From: Actinobacteria bacterium HGW-Actinobacteria-7
GTDB lineage: Bacteria; Actinomycetota; Coriobacteriia; Anaerosomatales; PHET01
DNA: 64,000 bases
Assembly: GCA_002841275.1 (NCBI GenBank)
Contig: PHET01000002.1
Span: forward strand, 1 to 64,000
Direction of reading: 5' to 3'
The notes beneath the pieces are model-generated. The model ran no database searches, had not been told where the DNA came from, and was given only the letters and a program-made list of their open reading frames with translations. The translations under genes were made by a program, and so were the position numbers. Below are positions 38,589-49,254 of this stretch, piece after piece; positions within the stretch are counted from its first letter, which is position 1; each line of letters opens with the position of its first letter.

Positions 38589-39464
38589 TCAGGGCCGCCC
38601 GGCAAAACGTGCCACGACAATCCTGTCGCGACCGGCTAGGTCGGAAACGACCCTTACCTCTTCATACCACTCTTGCGCCTCTTGCGCTGCGATTCGCACC
38701 ATTCTTTCGTCGAGTTCAATGGCAATCACGCCACCCGGCTTGAGCCACGCACGTGCATCACCGATAAGGCGGCGGAAGAAGTCCAAGCCATCAGGACCGC
38801 CGTCCAACGCAAGATGAGGTTCGAAGCCAGCGACCTCGCGGGGGAGATCGGGCACGTCAGAGCTGGGAATGTAGGGCGGATTCGATATCACCGCATCCAG
38901 CGTACCGAGCAGTTCAACCGGCAGCGCCTCGAACAGGTCGCCCACAGCAACCCCCACGCGATCAGCCAGACCGAGGCGCTGCGCGTTCTCGGCAGCCACA
39001 TCGACGGCGACCTGCGAGATATCAGTGGCCCACACGCGGGCATCAGTCTTCTCCTGGGCAAGCGAAAGTGCAATGCACCCGGATCCCGTACAGATATCTG
39101 CGATGATAGGGGCACCCATACTGCCGAGCTCGACAAGCAGCTCGCCCACCAGGATTTCGGTTTCCGGTCGAGGTATGAGCACTCCGGGCCGAACCTTGAG
39201 CACAAGGTGGCGGAAGGCGACTTCCCCGGTGACGTACTGGAGTGGCTCTCCCGCAGCGCGACGCCTCACAGACTCCCGAAGCACCGTCCGCTCCTCGGGC
39301 GCCAAGGGACGGTCGTGGTAGGCGTACAGCTCGAGCCGCGAGAGACCAGTTGCGGCCGAGAGCAACCACTCTGCGCTACGGCGCGGGTGCTCGTCGCTCC
39401 TTTCGGCGAGGAACTCCTGTGTCCAGTCGAGTGCCGCCTTGACCGTCCAGACTCGCTCGCTCAC
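38589..39464 (-). CDS. prmC: Peptide chain release factor N5-glutamine methyltransferase
   Basis: PrmC methylates the GGQ glutamine of RF1 and RF2. The 291 residues have an N-terminal helical substrate domain (1-80) and a SAM-binding fold with DICTGSGCIALSLA and the catalytic NPPYIPSSDV. QYVTGEVAF and PRPETEILV are typical too. The start is GTG after GGGAG. It follows its substrate gene prfA by 23 bases. Confidence 0.95.
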   Translation of the reverse strand: MSERVWTVKAALDWTQEFLAERSDEHPRRSAEWLLSAATGLSRLELYAYHDRPLAPEERTVLRESVRRRAAGEPLQYVTGEVAFRHLVLKVRPGVLIPRPETEILVGELLVELGSMGAPIIADICTGSGCIALSLAQEKTDARVWATDISQVAVDVAAENAQRLGLADRVGVAVGDLFEALPVELLGTLDAVISNPPYIPSSDVPDLPREVAGFEPHLALDGGPDGLDFFRRLIGDARAWLKPGGVIAIELDERMVRIAAQEAQEWYEEVRVVSDLAGRDRIVVARFAGRP

Positions 39465-39487
39465 CGGCGCTCCCCTGCCACGCTGAT

Positions 39488-40561
39488 CTAGCCTGCGGCG
39501 AATGCCGCGAGGCGCTCGGCCCGATCCGCGGCAGCAAGCCCCTCGATCAGCTCACCGATCTCGCCGGCCATGATCGCCGGCATGTTGTGGATGGTGAGCC
39601 CGATGCGATGGTCGGTCACGCGGTCCTGGGGGTAGTTGTAGGTGCGGATCTTCTCGGACCGATCGCCCGAGCCGATCTGGCTCCTGCGCTGCGCCCCCAA
39701 CTCCGCCTGCTGCTTCTCCAACTCCACCTCGTAGAGCCTGGCTCTGAGCACACGCATGGCAGCTTCCTTGTTCTGGAGCTGCGACTTCTGGTTCTGAGAC
39801 TGCACAACGGTATTGGTGGGGAGGTGCGTGATTCGAACGGCAGAGTCAGTGGTGTTCACCGACTGCCCGCCAGGCCCGCTTGAGCGGTACACGTCGATGC
39901 GCAGGTCGTTGGTATTGATCTGTACTTCGACGTCTTCGACCTCAGGCAGTACCGCAACCGTGGCTGTCGAAGTGTGGATACGCCCCTGCGATTCGGTGAC
40001 CGGTACGCGCTGCACGCGATGAACCCCAGACTCGAACTTCATCTTCGAGTAGACCTTGTTGCCCTTGATCCGGAACGAGACCTCACGGAATCCTCCGGTG
40101 TCCCCCTCGGATGCATCGATCTCCTCGGGCTTCCATTTCTGTAGCTCGGCATAGCGCACGTACATGCGGTACAGATCGCCAGCGAAGATGGCCGCCTCGT
40201 CACCGCCAGCGCCCGCACGAATCTCGACGATGATGTCCTTGTCGTCGTTGGGGTCCGCAGGAAGCATCATCACGCGGAGTTCGTCTTCGAGTTGGGGGAC
40301 GCGTGCCTCGAGCTCTTTGGCCTCTTCTGCCGCGAACTCCTTCATCTCCGGATCGTGCTCGGTCTTCAGAACCTCTTTGGCCTCGTCGAACTGCTGCATG
40401 ACGCTCAGATACTCTCTCGCTTTGTCAGCGATCGGGGTCTGAGCACTCTGTTCACGAGCAAGTCGCGTGTACTCCTTCTGGTCAGCAAGTACCGCCGGGT
40501 CGCCCAGTCTCTGGGTCAACTCGTCGTAGGCAGTCAGGAGCTTCCTCAGCTTGTCGCGCAT
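39488..40561 (-). CDS. prfA: Peptide chain release factor 1
   Basis: RF1 ends translation at UAA and UAG. The 357 residues show the GGQ motif in [21 protein letters not shown] (about 230), [14 protein letters not shown], and the stop-recognition domain before it. Note for this window: UGA is read as a sense codon in the gene at 51965-52381, and RF1 does not recognise UGA. It lies two bases downstream of the DUF1385 gene with no clear ribosome binding site of its own, so it is probably coupled. Confidence 0.96.
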   Translation of the reverse strand: MRDKLRKLLTAYDELTQRLGDPAVLADQKEYTRLAREQSAQTPIADKAREYLSVMQQFDEAKEVLKTEHDPEMKEFAAEEAKELEARVPQLEDELRVMMLPADPNDDKDIIVEIRAGAGGDEAAIFAGDLYRMYVRYAELQKWKPEEIDASEGDTGGFREVSFRIKGNKVYSKMKFESGVHRVQRVPVTESQGRIHTSTATVAVLPEVEDVEVQINTNDLRIDVYRSSGPGGQSVNTTDSAVRITHLPTNTVVQSQNQKSQLQNKEAAMRVLRARLYEVELEKQQAELGAQRRSQIGSGDRSEKIRTYNYPQDRVTDHRIGLTIHNMPAIMAGEIGELIEGLAAADRAERLAAFAAG

Positions 40562-40563
40562 GT

Positions 40564-41595
40564 CTAGACCACAGCTTCCGTAGTGGGAACACCTTCTGAA
40601 TCCTCGGCCTCGAGCATGGCTATGGGCTCTCCACGCTCGCCGGCCTCCTCGGCAAGCTCCCGATCGATCACGAGCTGCGTTGCCACGACCGCGACCTCGA
40701 CCATGTCGTCATCGGGCTCGCGAGTGGTCATGGCCTGCATCTGGAGTCCGGGCCACAACACGATCTTCACGATCGGGTTGTCCGAGTGGTTGCCAGCCCA
40801 CTTGACGGTGACCTCGTAGGCGAGGCCTGCAACCAGAGGCATCAGGATGAGCCGAGAGACTATCAGTATCGCCAGCACGCCAAGGCGGCTCTCCCAGCCC
40901 AGCAGTGCAGCAATCGGCTTCACCGGCACCAGCGAGAACACGAGAATCGCGATGACCATGACCATCAACAGAAACGAGGTGCCACAGCGCATGTGCTTGG
41001 TGGTGAACTGCTGAATCACCGGCACCTCGAGGGGGAGACTGTGTTCGTACGCGTGGATGGTCTTGTGTTCGGCACCGTGATACGCGAAGACGCGCTGTAT
41101 CTCTCCCATCCGGCTGATCGCCCAGATGTAGAGGAAGAACGCGCCGACACGCAACACCCCATCAACGATGTTCCAGGCGAACGGGTGGTCCTTCGCCGAA
41201 ACCATCAGGTTGGTGAGGACGGCGGGCAGCACAATGAACAACCCTATCGCCAGCGCGAGCCCAAAGACAAGCGACAGCCCGATTTCCTTGCTGGACAGCT
41301 GCTCGTCTTCACTCTCGCCGGACATCGATGCTGATATCGAGAATGCCCGCATGGCGAGGGTCAGCGTTTCGACCAGCGCTACAACCCCCCGGATGATTGG
41401 TTTGCGCATCCAGGCGTGCTTCTTGGCAGCCGAGCGCAGATCGTGCGCCTCAGAGTGTATCGAGCCGTCCGGGGTGCGGACCGCAATAGCCCAATTGTAC
41501 TTGCCGCGCATCATGATGCCCTCGAGAACCGCCTGGCCGCCGATGTGCGTATGGGTGATCGGTCCGTCCAAGCGCTCGACTACGCTGTCGCTCAT
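40564..41595 (-). CDS. DUF1385 family membrane protein
   Basis: The family is conserved in Gram-positive bacteria next to prfA and rpmE, with unknown function. The 343 residues start with [13 protein letters not shown] and show [16 protein letters not shown] and the [10 protein letters not shown] motif, all diagnostic. There are about five membrane helices in the middle. The histidine/glutamate cluster suggests a metal site. The ATG overlaps the thyX stop as ATGA. Confidence 0.92.
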   Translation of the reverse strand: MSDSVVERLDGPITHTHIGGQAVLEGIMMRGKYNWAIAVRTPDGSIHSEAHDLRSAAKKHAWMRKPIIRGVVALVETLTLAMRAFSISASMSGESEDEQLSSKEIGLSLVFGLALAIGLFIVLPAVLTNLMVSAKDHPFAWNIVDGVLRVGAFFLYIWAISRMGEIQRVFAYHGAEHKTIHAYEHSLPLEVPVIQQFTTKHMRCGTSFLLMVMVIAILVFSLVPVKPIAALLGWESRLGVLAILIVSRLILMPLVAGLAYEVTVKWAGNHSDNPIVKIVLWPGLQMQAMTTREPDDDMVEVAVVATQLVIDRELAEEAGERGEPIAMLEAEDSEGVPTTEAVV

Positions 41596-42281
41596 GAATC
41601 CTCCCGTTTGGGGGCACGCGGATAGGGGTCACCGCACGTCATCTTGCCCTCGCGGCACGGACCGCGCCGGCACGGGGCGCCGGCATCCATGAACACATAC
41701 GGGGCGGTGGGCACTACCAAGTCGAGCATCTCGAGTGCGAGTGCACGGATTTCCCACTGTGCACGCTTGCAGCAACGCACTTCGAAGAAGTGGAGCAACT
41801 CGCGTACGTTCATCGTTACGGCGATCTTCGTTTCGGTGGCATTGGGCAGCAGATAGCGAGCATCCTCGGCGCTGACTCCCGAATCGATGAGGTCACGATA
41901 GGCCGCAAACGCCGCCGTGTTGGCCGCGTCAAAACGTTCTTTGACCTTCGGATCCGCCGCGACAGCTGGCGGAACGATGAACGCCGGCTCCTGGGCAAAG
42001 GACACATACCGCTGCGACTGCTGGTTGTAGCTCGCCAGCCGATGGCGCACCAACTGATGCGTGAGAGCGCGCGACACGCCATCAATCGCGAACGTGTAGC
42101 TCGCGTGTTCGAGCGCCGAGAAGTGCCCGCTCGTCATGATCGTCTTGAGCACTTTGTGCACGGCGTCATCGCTCATGTGGTCCATGAGCTCGGCTGCCCC
42201 TACCGGCGCGTAGCACAGGCGGGCGGCAACGGCCATCGCTCGCTCAGGCTCGGGCGTGTGGTACAGCAGGCGGACGTCCAT
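41592..42281 (-). CDS. thyX: FAD-dependent thymidylate synthase
   Basis: ThyX methylates dUMP using methylene-THF and FAD/NADPH. The 229 residues show the ThyX motif RHRLASYNQQSQRY (about 85-98) and ELLHFFEVRCCKRAQWEIR near the C-terminus. A short cysteine-rich tail (CRRGPCREGKMTCGDP) follows, which is longer than in minimal ThyX and could bind metal. The start is ATG at 42279-42281 with AGGAAG upstream; open frame further upstream runs through the rpmE terminator. Confidence 0.95.
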   Translation of the reverse strand: MDVRLLYHTPEPERAMAVAARLCYAPVGAAELMDHMSDDAVHKVLKTIMTSGHFSALEHASYTFAIDGVSRALTHQLVRHRLASYNQQSQRYVSFAQEPAFIVPPAVAADPKVKERFDAANTAAFAAYRDLIDSGVSAEDARYLLPNATETKIAVTMNVRELLHFFEVRCCKRAQWEIRALALEMLDLVVPTAPYVFMDAGAPCRRGPCREGKMTCGDPYPRAPKREDS

Positions 42282-42339
42282 GAGGCACTTCCTGACGTGA
42301 GAACGGCCGAACAACGGGCCTCGGCTACCCAGCAAAAGA

Positions 42340-42371
42340 GGGAGGCGCTTCGACTGGTCGAGGCGCCTCCC
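42340..42371 (-). terminator. Terminator of rpmE
   Basis: GGGAGGCGCTTCGAC (42340-42354) pairs with GTCGAGGCGCCTCCC (42357-42371), about 15 base pairs with one G-U and a 2-nt loop (larger in practice). On the minus strand TCTTTTG follows. This is the best intrinsic terminator in the window. Confidence 0.85.
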
Positions 42372-42404
42372 CATTCTAGTCGTGCGTGCGCTGCTAGCGC
42401 GAGT

Positions 42405-42845
42405 CTACTCGGCGCTCTCCTCGGCAGGGGCCTCAGCCTCGTCGGCGGTCTCGACGGCAGGAGCCGCTTCGACAACCTCGGCCTTGGCCTCATCGCGGGA
42501 CACCTTGGTCTCGTACTGAGCTGCCTTGGCGGCCTTCTCGGCAGCCTTGGCCTCGCGCTCCTGCTTGGCCTGCATGGCGACTTCTTCGCCGGCCTTGCGA
42601 CGAGCTTCCTTCTCGGCAGCTTCCTTCTCCAGCGTGACAGCCGCGGCGTTGCCGAACTTGTCGCTGAAGCGCTGGACGCGTCCACCGGTGTCAACGAACT
42701 TCTGCTGACCGGTGAAGAACGGGTGGCACTGGTTGCACAGTTCTACGTGCAGCTCGCCGCCCGCGGTCGAGTGGGTCGCGAAACGGTTGCCGCATGAGCA
42801 GACGACCGTCGACTCCTTGTAATCAGGATGAATACCTTGCTTCAC
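42405..42845 (-). CDS. rpmE: Ribosomal protein L31 with a long acidic/basic C-terminal tail
   Basis: L31 lies at the intersubunit bridge of the 50S. Residues 1-68 are a zinc-type L31 ([46 protein letters not shown]). Residues 69-146 form an added alanine/glutamate/lysine-rich tail, probably coiled coil then disordered, which doubles the usual length. The GTG start at 42843-42845 follows GGAGGTG by seven bases; a longer frame upstream lacks support. Its own terminator follows. Confidence 0.93.
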   Translation of the reverse strand: MKQGIHPDYKESTVVCSCGNRFATHSTAGGELHVELCNQCHPFFTGQQKFVDTGGRVQRFSDKFGNAAAVTLEKEAAEKEARRKAGEEVAMQAKQEREAKAAEKAAKAAQYETKVSRDEAKAEVVEAAPAVETADEAEAPAEESAE

Positions 42846-42945
42846 GTTCAGACACCTCCGATAGCGCCTTGGTTTCCGACCAAGGCTGGACAGCCCGCGT
42901 AGTGTATCACCGCTTACCAAGCGCAGCAACGGATACGAGGCTGTT

Positions 42946-44285
<1,340 letters not shown>

Positions 44286-44289
<4 letters not shown>

Positions 44290-44948
44290 GCGTTCTTCAC
44301 CTTCTCCCAGTCAGCAAGGAAGGACTCGAGCCCACGGTCGGTCAACGGGTGCTTCACGAGGTTCTTCAGTACAGCGAACGGCACGGTAGCGATGTCAGCG
44401 CCCATGAGGGCGGCCTGCGTGACGTGATTGGCCGAGCGAATCGACGCGGCGATCACCTCGACATCGTGGCCGAAGTCGTAGTTCGCGAGTGCCGTGACCA
44501 CCTGAGAAAGCTGGTCGATGCCGTCCTCGGAGATGTCATCGAAGCGCCCCACGAACGGCGAGATGTACGAGGCACCCGAGCGGGCCGCGAGCATCGCTTG
44601 GGGAACGGTGAAGCACAGCGTCATGTTGACCTTGATGCCCTTGTCGGAAAGCGCCTTGGTGGCGGCGAGTCCTTCAGGCATCGTGGGCACCTTGACGATG
44701 AGGTTCGGGGCGATTGCGGACAGCGCCTCACCCTCGCGCACGATCTCGTCCCGATGCAGCCCAACCGTCTCTCCGCTGACCGGGCCATCGACGATATCGC
44801 AGATGCGCTTGAGGTGGTCGTGGAAGTCCGCGAGCTTGCCACCCTCGCGTGCGTACAGCGTCGGGTTGGTGGTCACTCCCGCGAGTACACCCCAACTCGC
44901 CGCCTCTTCGATCTCGGCGATATTCGCCGTGTCCAAGAAGAACTTCAC
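44286..44948 (-). CDS. Transaldolase / fructose-6-phosphate aldolase (TalC type)
   Basis: Short TalC-type enzymes move or release dihydroxyacetone units in sugar phosphate metabolism. The 220 residues begin MKFFLDTANIAEIEEA and show GVTTNPTL, the Schiff-base lysine in IVKVPTMPEGL (about 85), VNMTLCFTVPQAMLAA and SPFVGRFDDI. Function as transaldolase versus F6P aldolase cannot be told by eye. GTG at 44946-44948 follows AAAGGAAC. A 6-bp hairpin (44974-44991) lies between it and the kinase gene upstream. Confidence 0.9.
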
Positions 44949-45001
44949 TTAGCCGTTCCTTTCGTTCGTGTCACCGGTCCTTGTTGACCGGCCCCTGTCG
45001 T

Positions 45002-45904
45002 TCAGTTTTCGATTGCGGCGGTGACGACGTACTCGAGCACATCCGCCACGGTTCGGTCCAGCTGGTGGCTGTAGACCACCGGAATACCGTTCTCACGCGC
45101 CAACTCTTCGATGTAGCTGCCAAGCACCCGTATGCTTTCGAACCCCGCACGGTATCTATCGAGGGGTCGCGATCCTTCGGTCTGCGCTTCTCGGATGTGG
45201 AAATGGCTCAGATGGGAATCCTCATCGTTCACACCGATGACGAGCTGAACCACACGAGCACCTTCGAAGCTACGGGGATCAAGGTATCCCGGCACGAGGT
45301 GAATTCCCTCGATGACCATCGACGTTCCCTCGAGGACAGCTCTGGCGATGAGTGACTTCACACCCGAAGACACAACGGCAGTCTGTTCGCGGAAGCCGAC
45401 GATGACGGGATTGGCGCCCTGTGGCACCGGGACTCTCAGACCCTTCCACGCATTGAACGCGCTTTCGTGCACCGCGGGCATGAGGTCTTGGCTGAATATA
45501 CCACGCATGACTTCTCGAATGGAATCCGTTGAAGATATACGTGTGATTCCCAGCCGGTGGGCCACCTCCGTGGCGATCGTGGACTTGCCCACACCGGTGG
45601 TGCCACCCACAAGCACGATGAGCGGACGATCGAGCCGAGACACGTCGCCGATCCGCAGGTAGCGGCGGGCGTAGTCCTCACCGGCCATCGACTTCAGATA
45701 CTCGGTGGTCATCTCGCGCAGGCGCTTGCTCGAGACCTTCAGTTCGTCTCTTCCGCGCAGGTCGTCTTGGACCTGCTTCGCAATCACGTACGCACGACTG
45801 GGTGGCAGACCCGTCGCCATGAGCGACTGCGCCAGGAGTCCCTTGCTGAACGGAAGGTCGTGCGCCTTGTCCGTGATGGTGATAATGGCCCCAGGTTCGG
45901 ACAT
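45002..45904 (-). CDS. 2-phosphoglycerate kinase-like protein with ATP-cone
   Basis: The 300 residues have an N-terminal ATP-cone-like helical domain (1-85) and a P-loop kinase domain (GGTTGVGKST, about 100-109), with STDSIREVMRGIF and EGIHLVPGYLD further on. In methanogens such enzymes phosphorylate 2-phosphoglycerate to 2,3-diphosphoglycerate. That fits the next gene, a cyclic 2,3-diphosphoglycerate synthetase homologue, whose TGA stop overlaps this ATG by one base (TGATG). Together they would turn 2-phosphoglycerate into cyclic 2,3-diphosphoglycerate. Enzyme assignment is by family and context. Confidence 0.85.
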   Translation of the reverse strand: MSEPGAIITITDKAHDLPFSKGLLAQSLMATGLPPSRAYVIAKQVQDDLRGRDELKVSSKRLREMTTEYLKSMAGEDYARRYLRIGDVSRLDRPLIVLVGGTTGVGKSTIATEVAHRLGITRISSTDSIREVMRGIFSQDLMPAVHESAFNAWKGLRVPVPQGANPVIVGFREQTAVVSSGVKSLIARAVLEGTSMVIEGIHLVPGYLDPRSFEGARVVQLVIGVNDEDSHLSHFHIREAQTEGSRPLDRYRAGFESIRVLGSYIEELARENGIPVVYSHQLDRTVADVLEYVVTAAIEN

Positions 45905-47256
45905 CACAATTCCCCTCCGATACGCATCCGGCCGCGCTTGATTGCGAGCCGCGCCGCAGCGTCGACCAGTTCCCCAAGATCCTGCCCATCCACGGCCACT
46001 GGAACGTTGTCGCACAGAACCGTGGGGACTCCTGCTTCCTCCCCCGCTTCTGCGACCACGTCGATTGCAGCCGCTTTGAGTTCGGTAACCAGCGTGTCGA
46101 ACTCACCGGCATACCGGAGCAGATCCTCCCTCAGTCGTGATCGATCGCTGAGGTTGGTACTGACCGCGACGACGTGTGCGCCGTACTCCTCGGCCAGATA
46201 CTCGCCTAGCTTGCCCGCGATGGCAGCAGGGGCCGTGGTCGCGAAGAGCACCCTTCGTCCGGCTATCGGTTGCAGCGGAACAGGGCGCAGCGTCGTGGCC
46301 ACAACCGGTAGCTCGGGCGCGATGCGCGCAATCTCCTCGCGGATGCGCTCTACGTCGTGAGCCGACGCTACAGGCTCCTCGGCCGAGGAGATCACCGCCA
46401 GGTCCGCTCGGGAGATGCGGTATGGCCCGAAATAGTCACTGACGTAGCCGGCACCACGGCCCGCCCCGATGACGAGGACCGACGCATCGGCAAAGACCGG
46501 CGGAATCGCCGATCCGGAGCCTTCGAGCACGAGCAGCTCCTTGCCAAGCGAGTCTGCCAGAATCGCTCCCTCGGGCACGTTGCTGAAGAAGGTCTCCCCC
46601 GCCATCCCGCCGCCGCACCGCCGGCATCCTACCGTTGTCACGCGGCTCATGACCGCGTCTTCGTAGTTGTCGCTCGAGGCGTGCTCACCCTGGCGGGCGA
46701 GTTCCAACAGGTCCGGCGTCGTGAGCTCGACCTGGTCTCCGTGGATGAGCTCGGGCTGCGCGGGACCGCCCCGACCCATGGCCAGTACAACGATATCGAG
46801 TCCGGCCGCCTTGAGCTGCCGAGCCACAAAAGCCGATACCGCGGTCTTTCCCACCCGCTTGCCGGTCCCGATGATGCCCAGCGCAGGCGTGGAAGTGCGC
46901 ACGCGATCGACCGGGGCCGTGAACACGAAGTCCGCGCCACGATAGTCGACGCCCAGCGACAACGCGAGCGAAGCCAACCTGAGCCGGTCCGCCGAGGAGA
47001 CCACTGGCTCATCCGAGAGGTCGACCACCTCGTCGGGAGCATACTGTTCCAGTGCCGCGCGCACCGCGTCCTCGGGAGTCGCGCCCGTGATCAGCGGCAC
47101 CCCGTAGGTGGTCGAACCGCGGTCGAGATCGACCTTCTCGGTACCGCCCAGGAATACCGCCGCAACGACCTCGCACTCATGAGCGAGCTCGCCCAGCGCG
47201 AACCGCACGACCGGCGGGTAGTGCTCCCCGTCGATGAGCGCCACCGCGCGCTTCAC
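45904..47256 (-). CDS. Cyclic 2,3-diphosphoglycerate synthetase-like protein
   Basis: This enzyme closes 2,3-diphosphoglycerate to its cyclic form with ATP, a reaction characterised in Methanothermus fervidus. The 450 residues match that family in length and layout: an N-terminal domain beginning RAVALIDGEHYPPVV, a P-loop (GIIGTGKRVGKTAV, 127-140), AMGRGGPAQPEL, a paired-cysteine segment (GCRRCGGGMAG) and LEGSGSAIPPVFAD. The start is GTG, overlapping the phosphoesterase stop as GTGA, and the stop overlaps the 2-phosphoglycerate kinase start. Cyclic 2,3-diphosphoglycerate serves methanogens as phosphate/energy store and thermoprotectant; its role here is unknown. Confidence 0.88.
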   Translation of the reverse strand: MKRAVALIDGEHYPPVVRFALGELAHECEVVAAVFLGGTEKVDLDRGSTTYGVPLITGATPEDAVRAALEQYAPDEVVDLSDEPVVSSADRLRLASLALSLGVDYRGADFVFTAPVDRVRTSTPALGIIGTGKRVGKTAVSAFVARQLKAAGLDIVVLAMGRGGPAQPELIHGDQVELTTPDLLELARQGEHASSDNYEDAVMSRVTTVGCRRCGGGMAGETFFSNVPEGAILADSLGKELLVLEGSGSAIPPVFADASVLVIGAGRGAGYVSDYFGPYRISRADLAVISSAEEPVASAHDVERIREEIARIAPELPVVATTLRPVPLQPIAGRRVLFATTAPAAIAGKLGEYLAEEYGAHVVAVSTNLSDRSRLREDLLRYAGEFDTLVTELKAAAIDVVAEAGEEAGVPTVLCDNVPVAVDGQDLGELVDAAARLAIKRGRMRIGGEL

Positions 47257-48077
47257 TCCGGCTCCCCTTCGCCGAGAAGCTCGTAGCCACCTGCAGGCGG
47301 ACCTTCGTTTTCACGCCACCGACAGTAGCGCTTGTTCACGTCATGGAAGTCCGCCACTACCTGAGCGTCGACATACGGCTCTTTCAGAAGCACACGCACG
47401 TGTGAGTCCTCGCGAATCTCGATGACGTTGTAGCAGGGGCGCACCTTGCCGCGCAACCGGTGGGTGCAGCACGTGCCGGCGTTGACGATGAGCATGTCCT
47501 CAAGCCGCCAGACGTTGGGAACATGCTTGTGCCCACACAACACCAGATCGACTCCGTTGTTCGCGAGTACCCGCAGAAGATCGCCAGCGTCGTGGACGAT
47601 GTTGCGCTCACGCCCCGTTCCCGGCACAGGCACCAGGTGGTGGTGCATGGCGAGAACCTTGAACCCGTCGGTGGATTTCGCGAAACGCTCCTCTATCCAT
47701 GTGTAGCGCTCGCGCCCCACCCGACCGGTGTCCAGGTCCGGTTCGCTCGAATCGATGCCCAAGATGTGGGCATCCCGGTATGCCAACTCGGTGCTGCGCG
47801 ACCCGAAGAGTTCGGTGAAGTGCTCATCACCCACATTCCTCGCGTCATGGTTGCCCAGCAGCACGACCCTTCTATTGCAGGCGATGCGCTCGATCAGACT
47901 GTGAGCCGCCTCGAACTCGTGCCTGAACCCCATGTCAGTGAGATCCCCCGTCACCACCACGATGTCGGGGCACAGCAGATTGAGTTCGTCGATCACCCGC
48001 TTGGCGAGCGAGGGGATGTGATACCGCGACCCGCAGTGCAGGTCGGAGATGTGGGCGATGACCGTCGGCTCACTCAC
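47253..48077 (-). CDS. Calcineurin-like metallophosphoesterase
   Basis: The 274 residues contain the full metal-binding set: ISDLHCG (DxH), VVTGDLTD (GDxxD), LLGNHDARN (GNHD), MHHHLVPVPG and the final GHKHVPN. The closest plan is CpdA/Icc-type cyclic nucleotide phosphodiesterases. It is translationally coupled to the cyclic 2,3-diphosphoglycerate synthetase gene and so may hydrolyse that cyclic phosphate or an intermediate; that is inference. It starts 22 bases after the sppA stop. Confidence 0.88.
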   Translation of the reverse strand: MSEPTVIAHISDLHCGSRYHIPSLAKRVIDELNLLCPDIVVVTGDLTDMGFRHEFEAAHSLIERIACNRRVVLLGNHDARNVGDEHFTELFGSRSTELAYRDAHILGIDSSEPDLDTGRVGRERYTWIEERFAKSTDGFKVLAMHHHLVPVPGTGRERNIVHDAGDLLRVLANNGVDLVLCGHKHVPNVWRLEDMLIVNAGTCCTHRLRGKVRPCYNVIEIREDSHVRVLLKEPYVDAQVVADFHDVNKRYCRWRENEGPPAGGYELLGEGEPE

Positions 48078-48098
48078 GTCGGACCCCCTCGTCTGTGC

Positions 48099-49151
48099 CT
48101 ACCGCGGCAGCGCGCTGCGCACTGCCGCGTCACGGTTTCCGGACAACGCCTCGAGATTCCCAAGCTGGCGCGAGATACCCAGAAGCGAACCCAGCAGGTC
48201 GCCGAACTGGTCCTCGTAGGTGATGGTCTCGTACTTCCCCTTGATACCGCCGCGTTTGGCCGCCGCGTCCATCGCATCCTGATAGGTCCCGAGCCTGTCG
48301 ATCAGTCCGAGCTTCTTTGCCTCTTCGCCGTTCCACGCCCAGCCGGTGGCCATGCTCTCCACCTGCGATCGGGGGAGACTGCGCCCCTCGGCGACGATAT
48401 CGATGAACTGCCCGTAGGCCTCATTGACCGAACCCTGTATGAGCGCGCGTTCTTCTTTTGAGAGCGGCCGGTAGAGACTGCCCGCGTCCTTGTACTTCCC
48501 TGCAGTGATGACCTGGAAGTTGACTCCGACCTTGCCGAGCAGCGCTCCCACGTTGGGAATCTCCGAGATCACACCGATGCTTCCAACCGCCGAGCCGGGC
48601 ATCGCCCATATCTCATCTGATTGTGACGCGATCATGTACGCCCCCGACGCGCCCACATCGCCCACCGACACAACGACAGGCTTCGAGCACTGCTTGATGT
48701 AGCGCGCGATCTCCTCGCTTGCAGCGACCGTCCCTCCGGGAGAGTCGACCCGCAAGACTATCGCCTTGACCCGTACGTCTTCCTCGGCGCGCTTGAGCAG
48801 CTCGTAGAAGTATTCCGGGGTCACTACACCGCTCACATTCGAGCCAGAGCCGGCGATCACTCCATCGACATGGATGACGGCTACTGCTCCTCCGCCGCCT
48901 GTCGCACCGGAGTTGAAGCCCTTCCCAGCCAGAAGAACGAAGGGTATCGTGCACGAACCGACGATGAGCAGCATCAGAAGCGCGACTCCCAGCGTCCACC
49001 AGATCCACGCCTTGCTACGCCGCGGCACAGCGGACGTGACCGACGGCACCGCGGTCACATAGGCCGGAACTACGCCCACCTGCTGCGGAACCGTCGGAAT
49101 CCTGGACGTGCCGGCTTCAGGTGGGATCGGGGGGTGACCTTGGTCAGCCAT
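48099..49151 (-). CDS. sppA: Signal peptide peptidase SppA (short form)
   Basis: SppA degrades cleaved signal peptides in or at the membrane. The 350 residues have a proline-rich cytoplasmic N-terminus (1-45), one membrane helix (about 50-72) and a single S49 peptidase domain with the nucleophile serine in GDVGASGAYMIAS (about 178) and the general-base lysine in TAGKYKDAGS (about 229). VDSPGGTVAASEEI is conserved. The single-domain form is usual for Gram-positives. ATG at 49149-49151 follows AAAGGG; an upstream in-frame start lacks a site. Confidence 0.93.
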   Translation of the reverse strand: MADQGHPPIPPEAGTSRIPTVPQQVGVVPAYVTAVPSVTSAVPRRSKAWIWWTLGVALLMLLIVGSCTIPFVLLAGKGFNSGATGGGGAVAVIHVDGVIAGSGSNVSGVVTPEYFYELLKRAEEDVRVKAIVLRVDSPGGTVAASEEIARYIKQCSKPVVVSVGDVGASGAYMIASQSDEIWAMPGSAVGSIGVISEIPNVGALLGKVGVNFQVITAGKYKDAGSLYRPLSKEERALIQGSVNEAYGQFIDIVAEGRSLPRSQVESMATGWAWNGEEAKKLGLIDRLGTYQDAMDAAAKRGGIKGKYETITYEDQFGDLLGSLLGISRQLGNLEALSGNRDAAVRSALPR

Positions 49152-49254
49152 CAGGCGCCCTTTCGAGGATTTGAGCACCACCGAATGTCAGATGGGGTGC
49201 GGGGATACAGATGATTCTTCCCCAGCAAGGGGGGTCGGTCAATCACGCGAGGCC

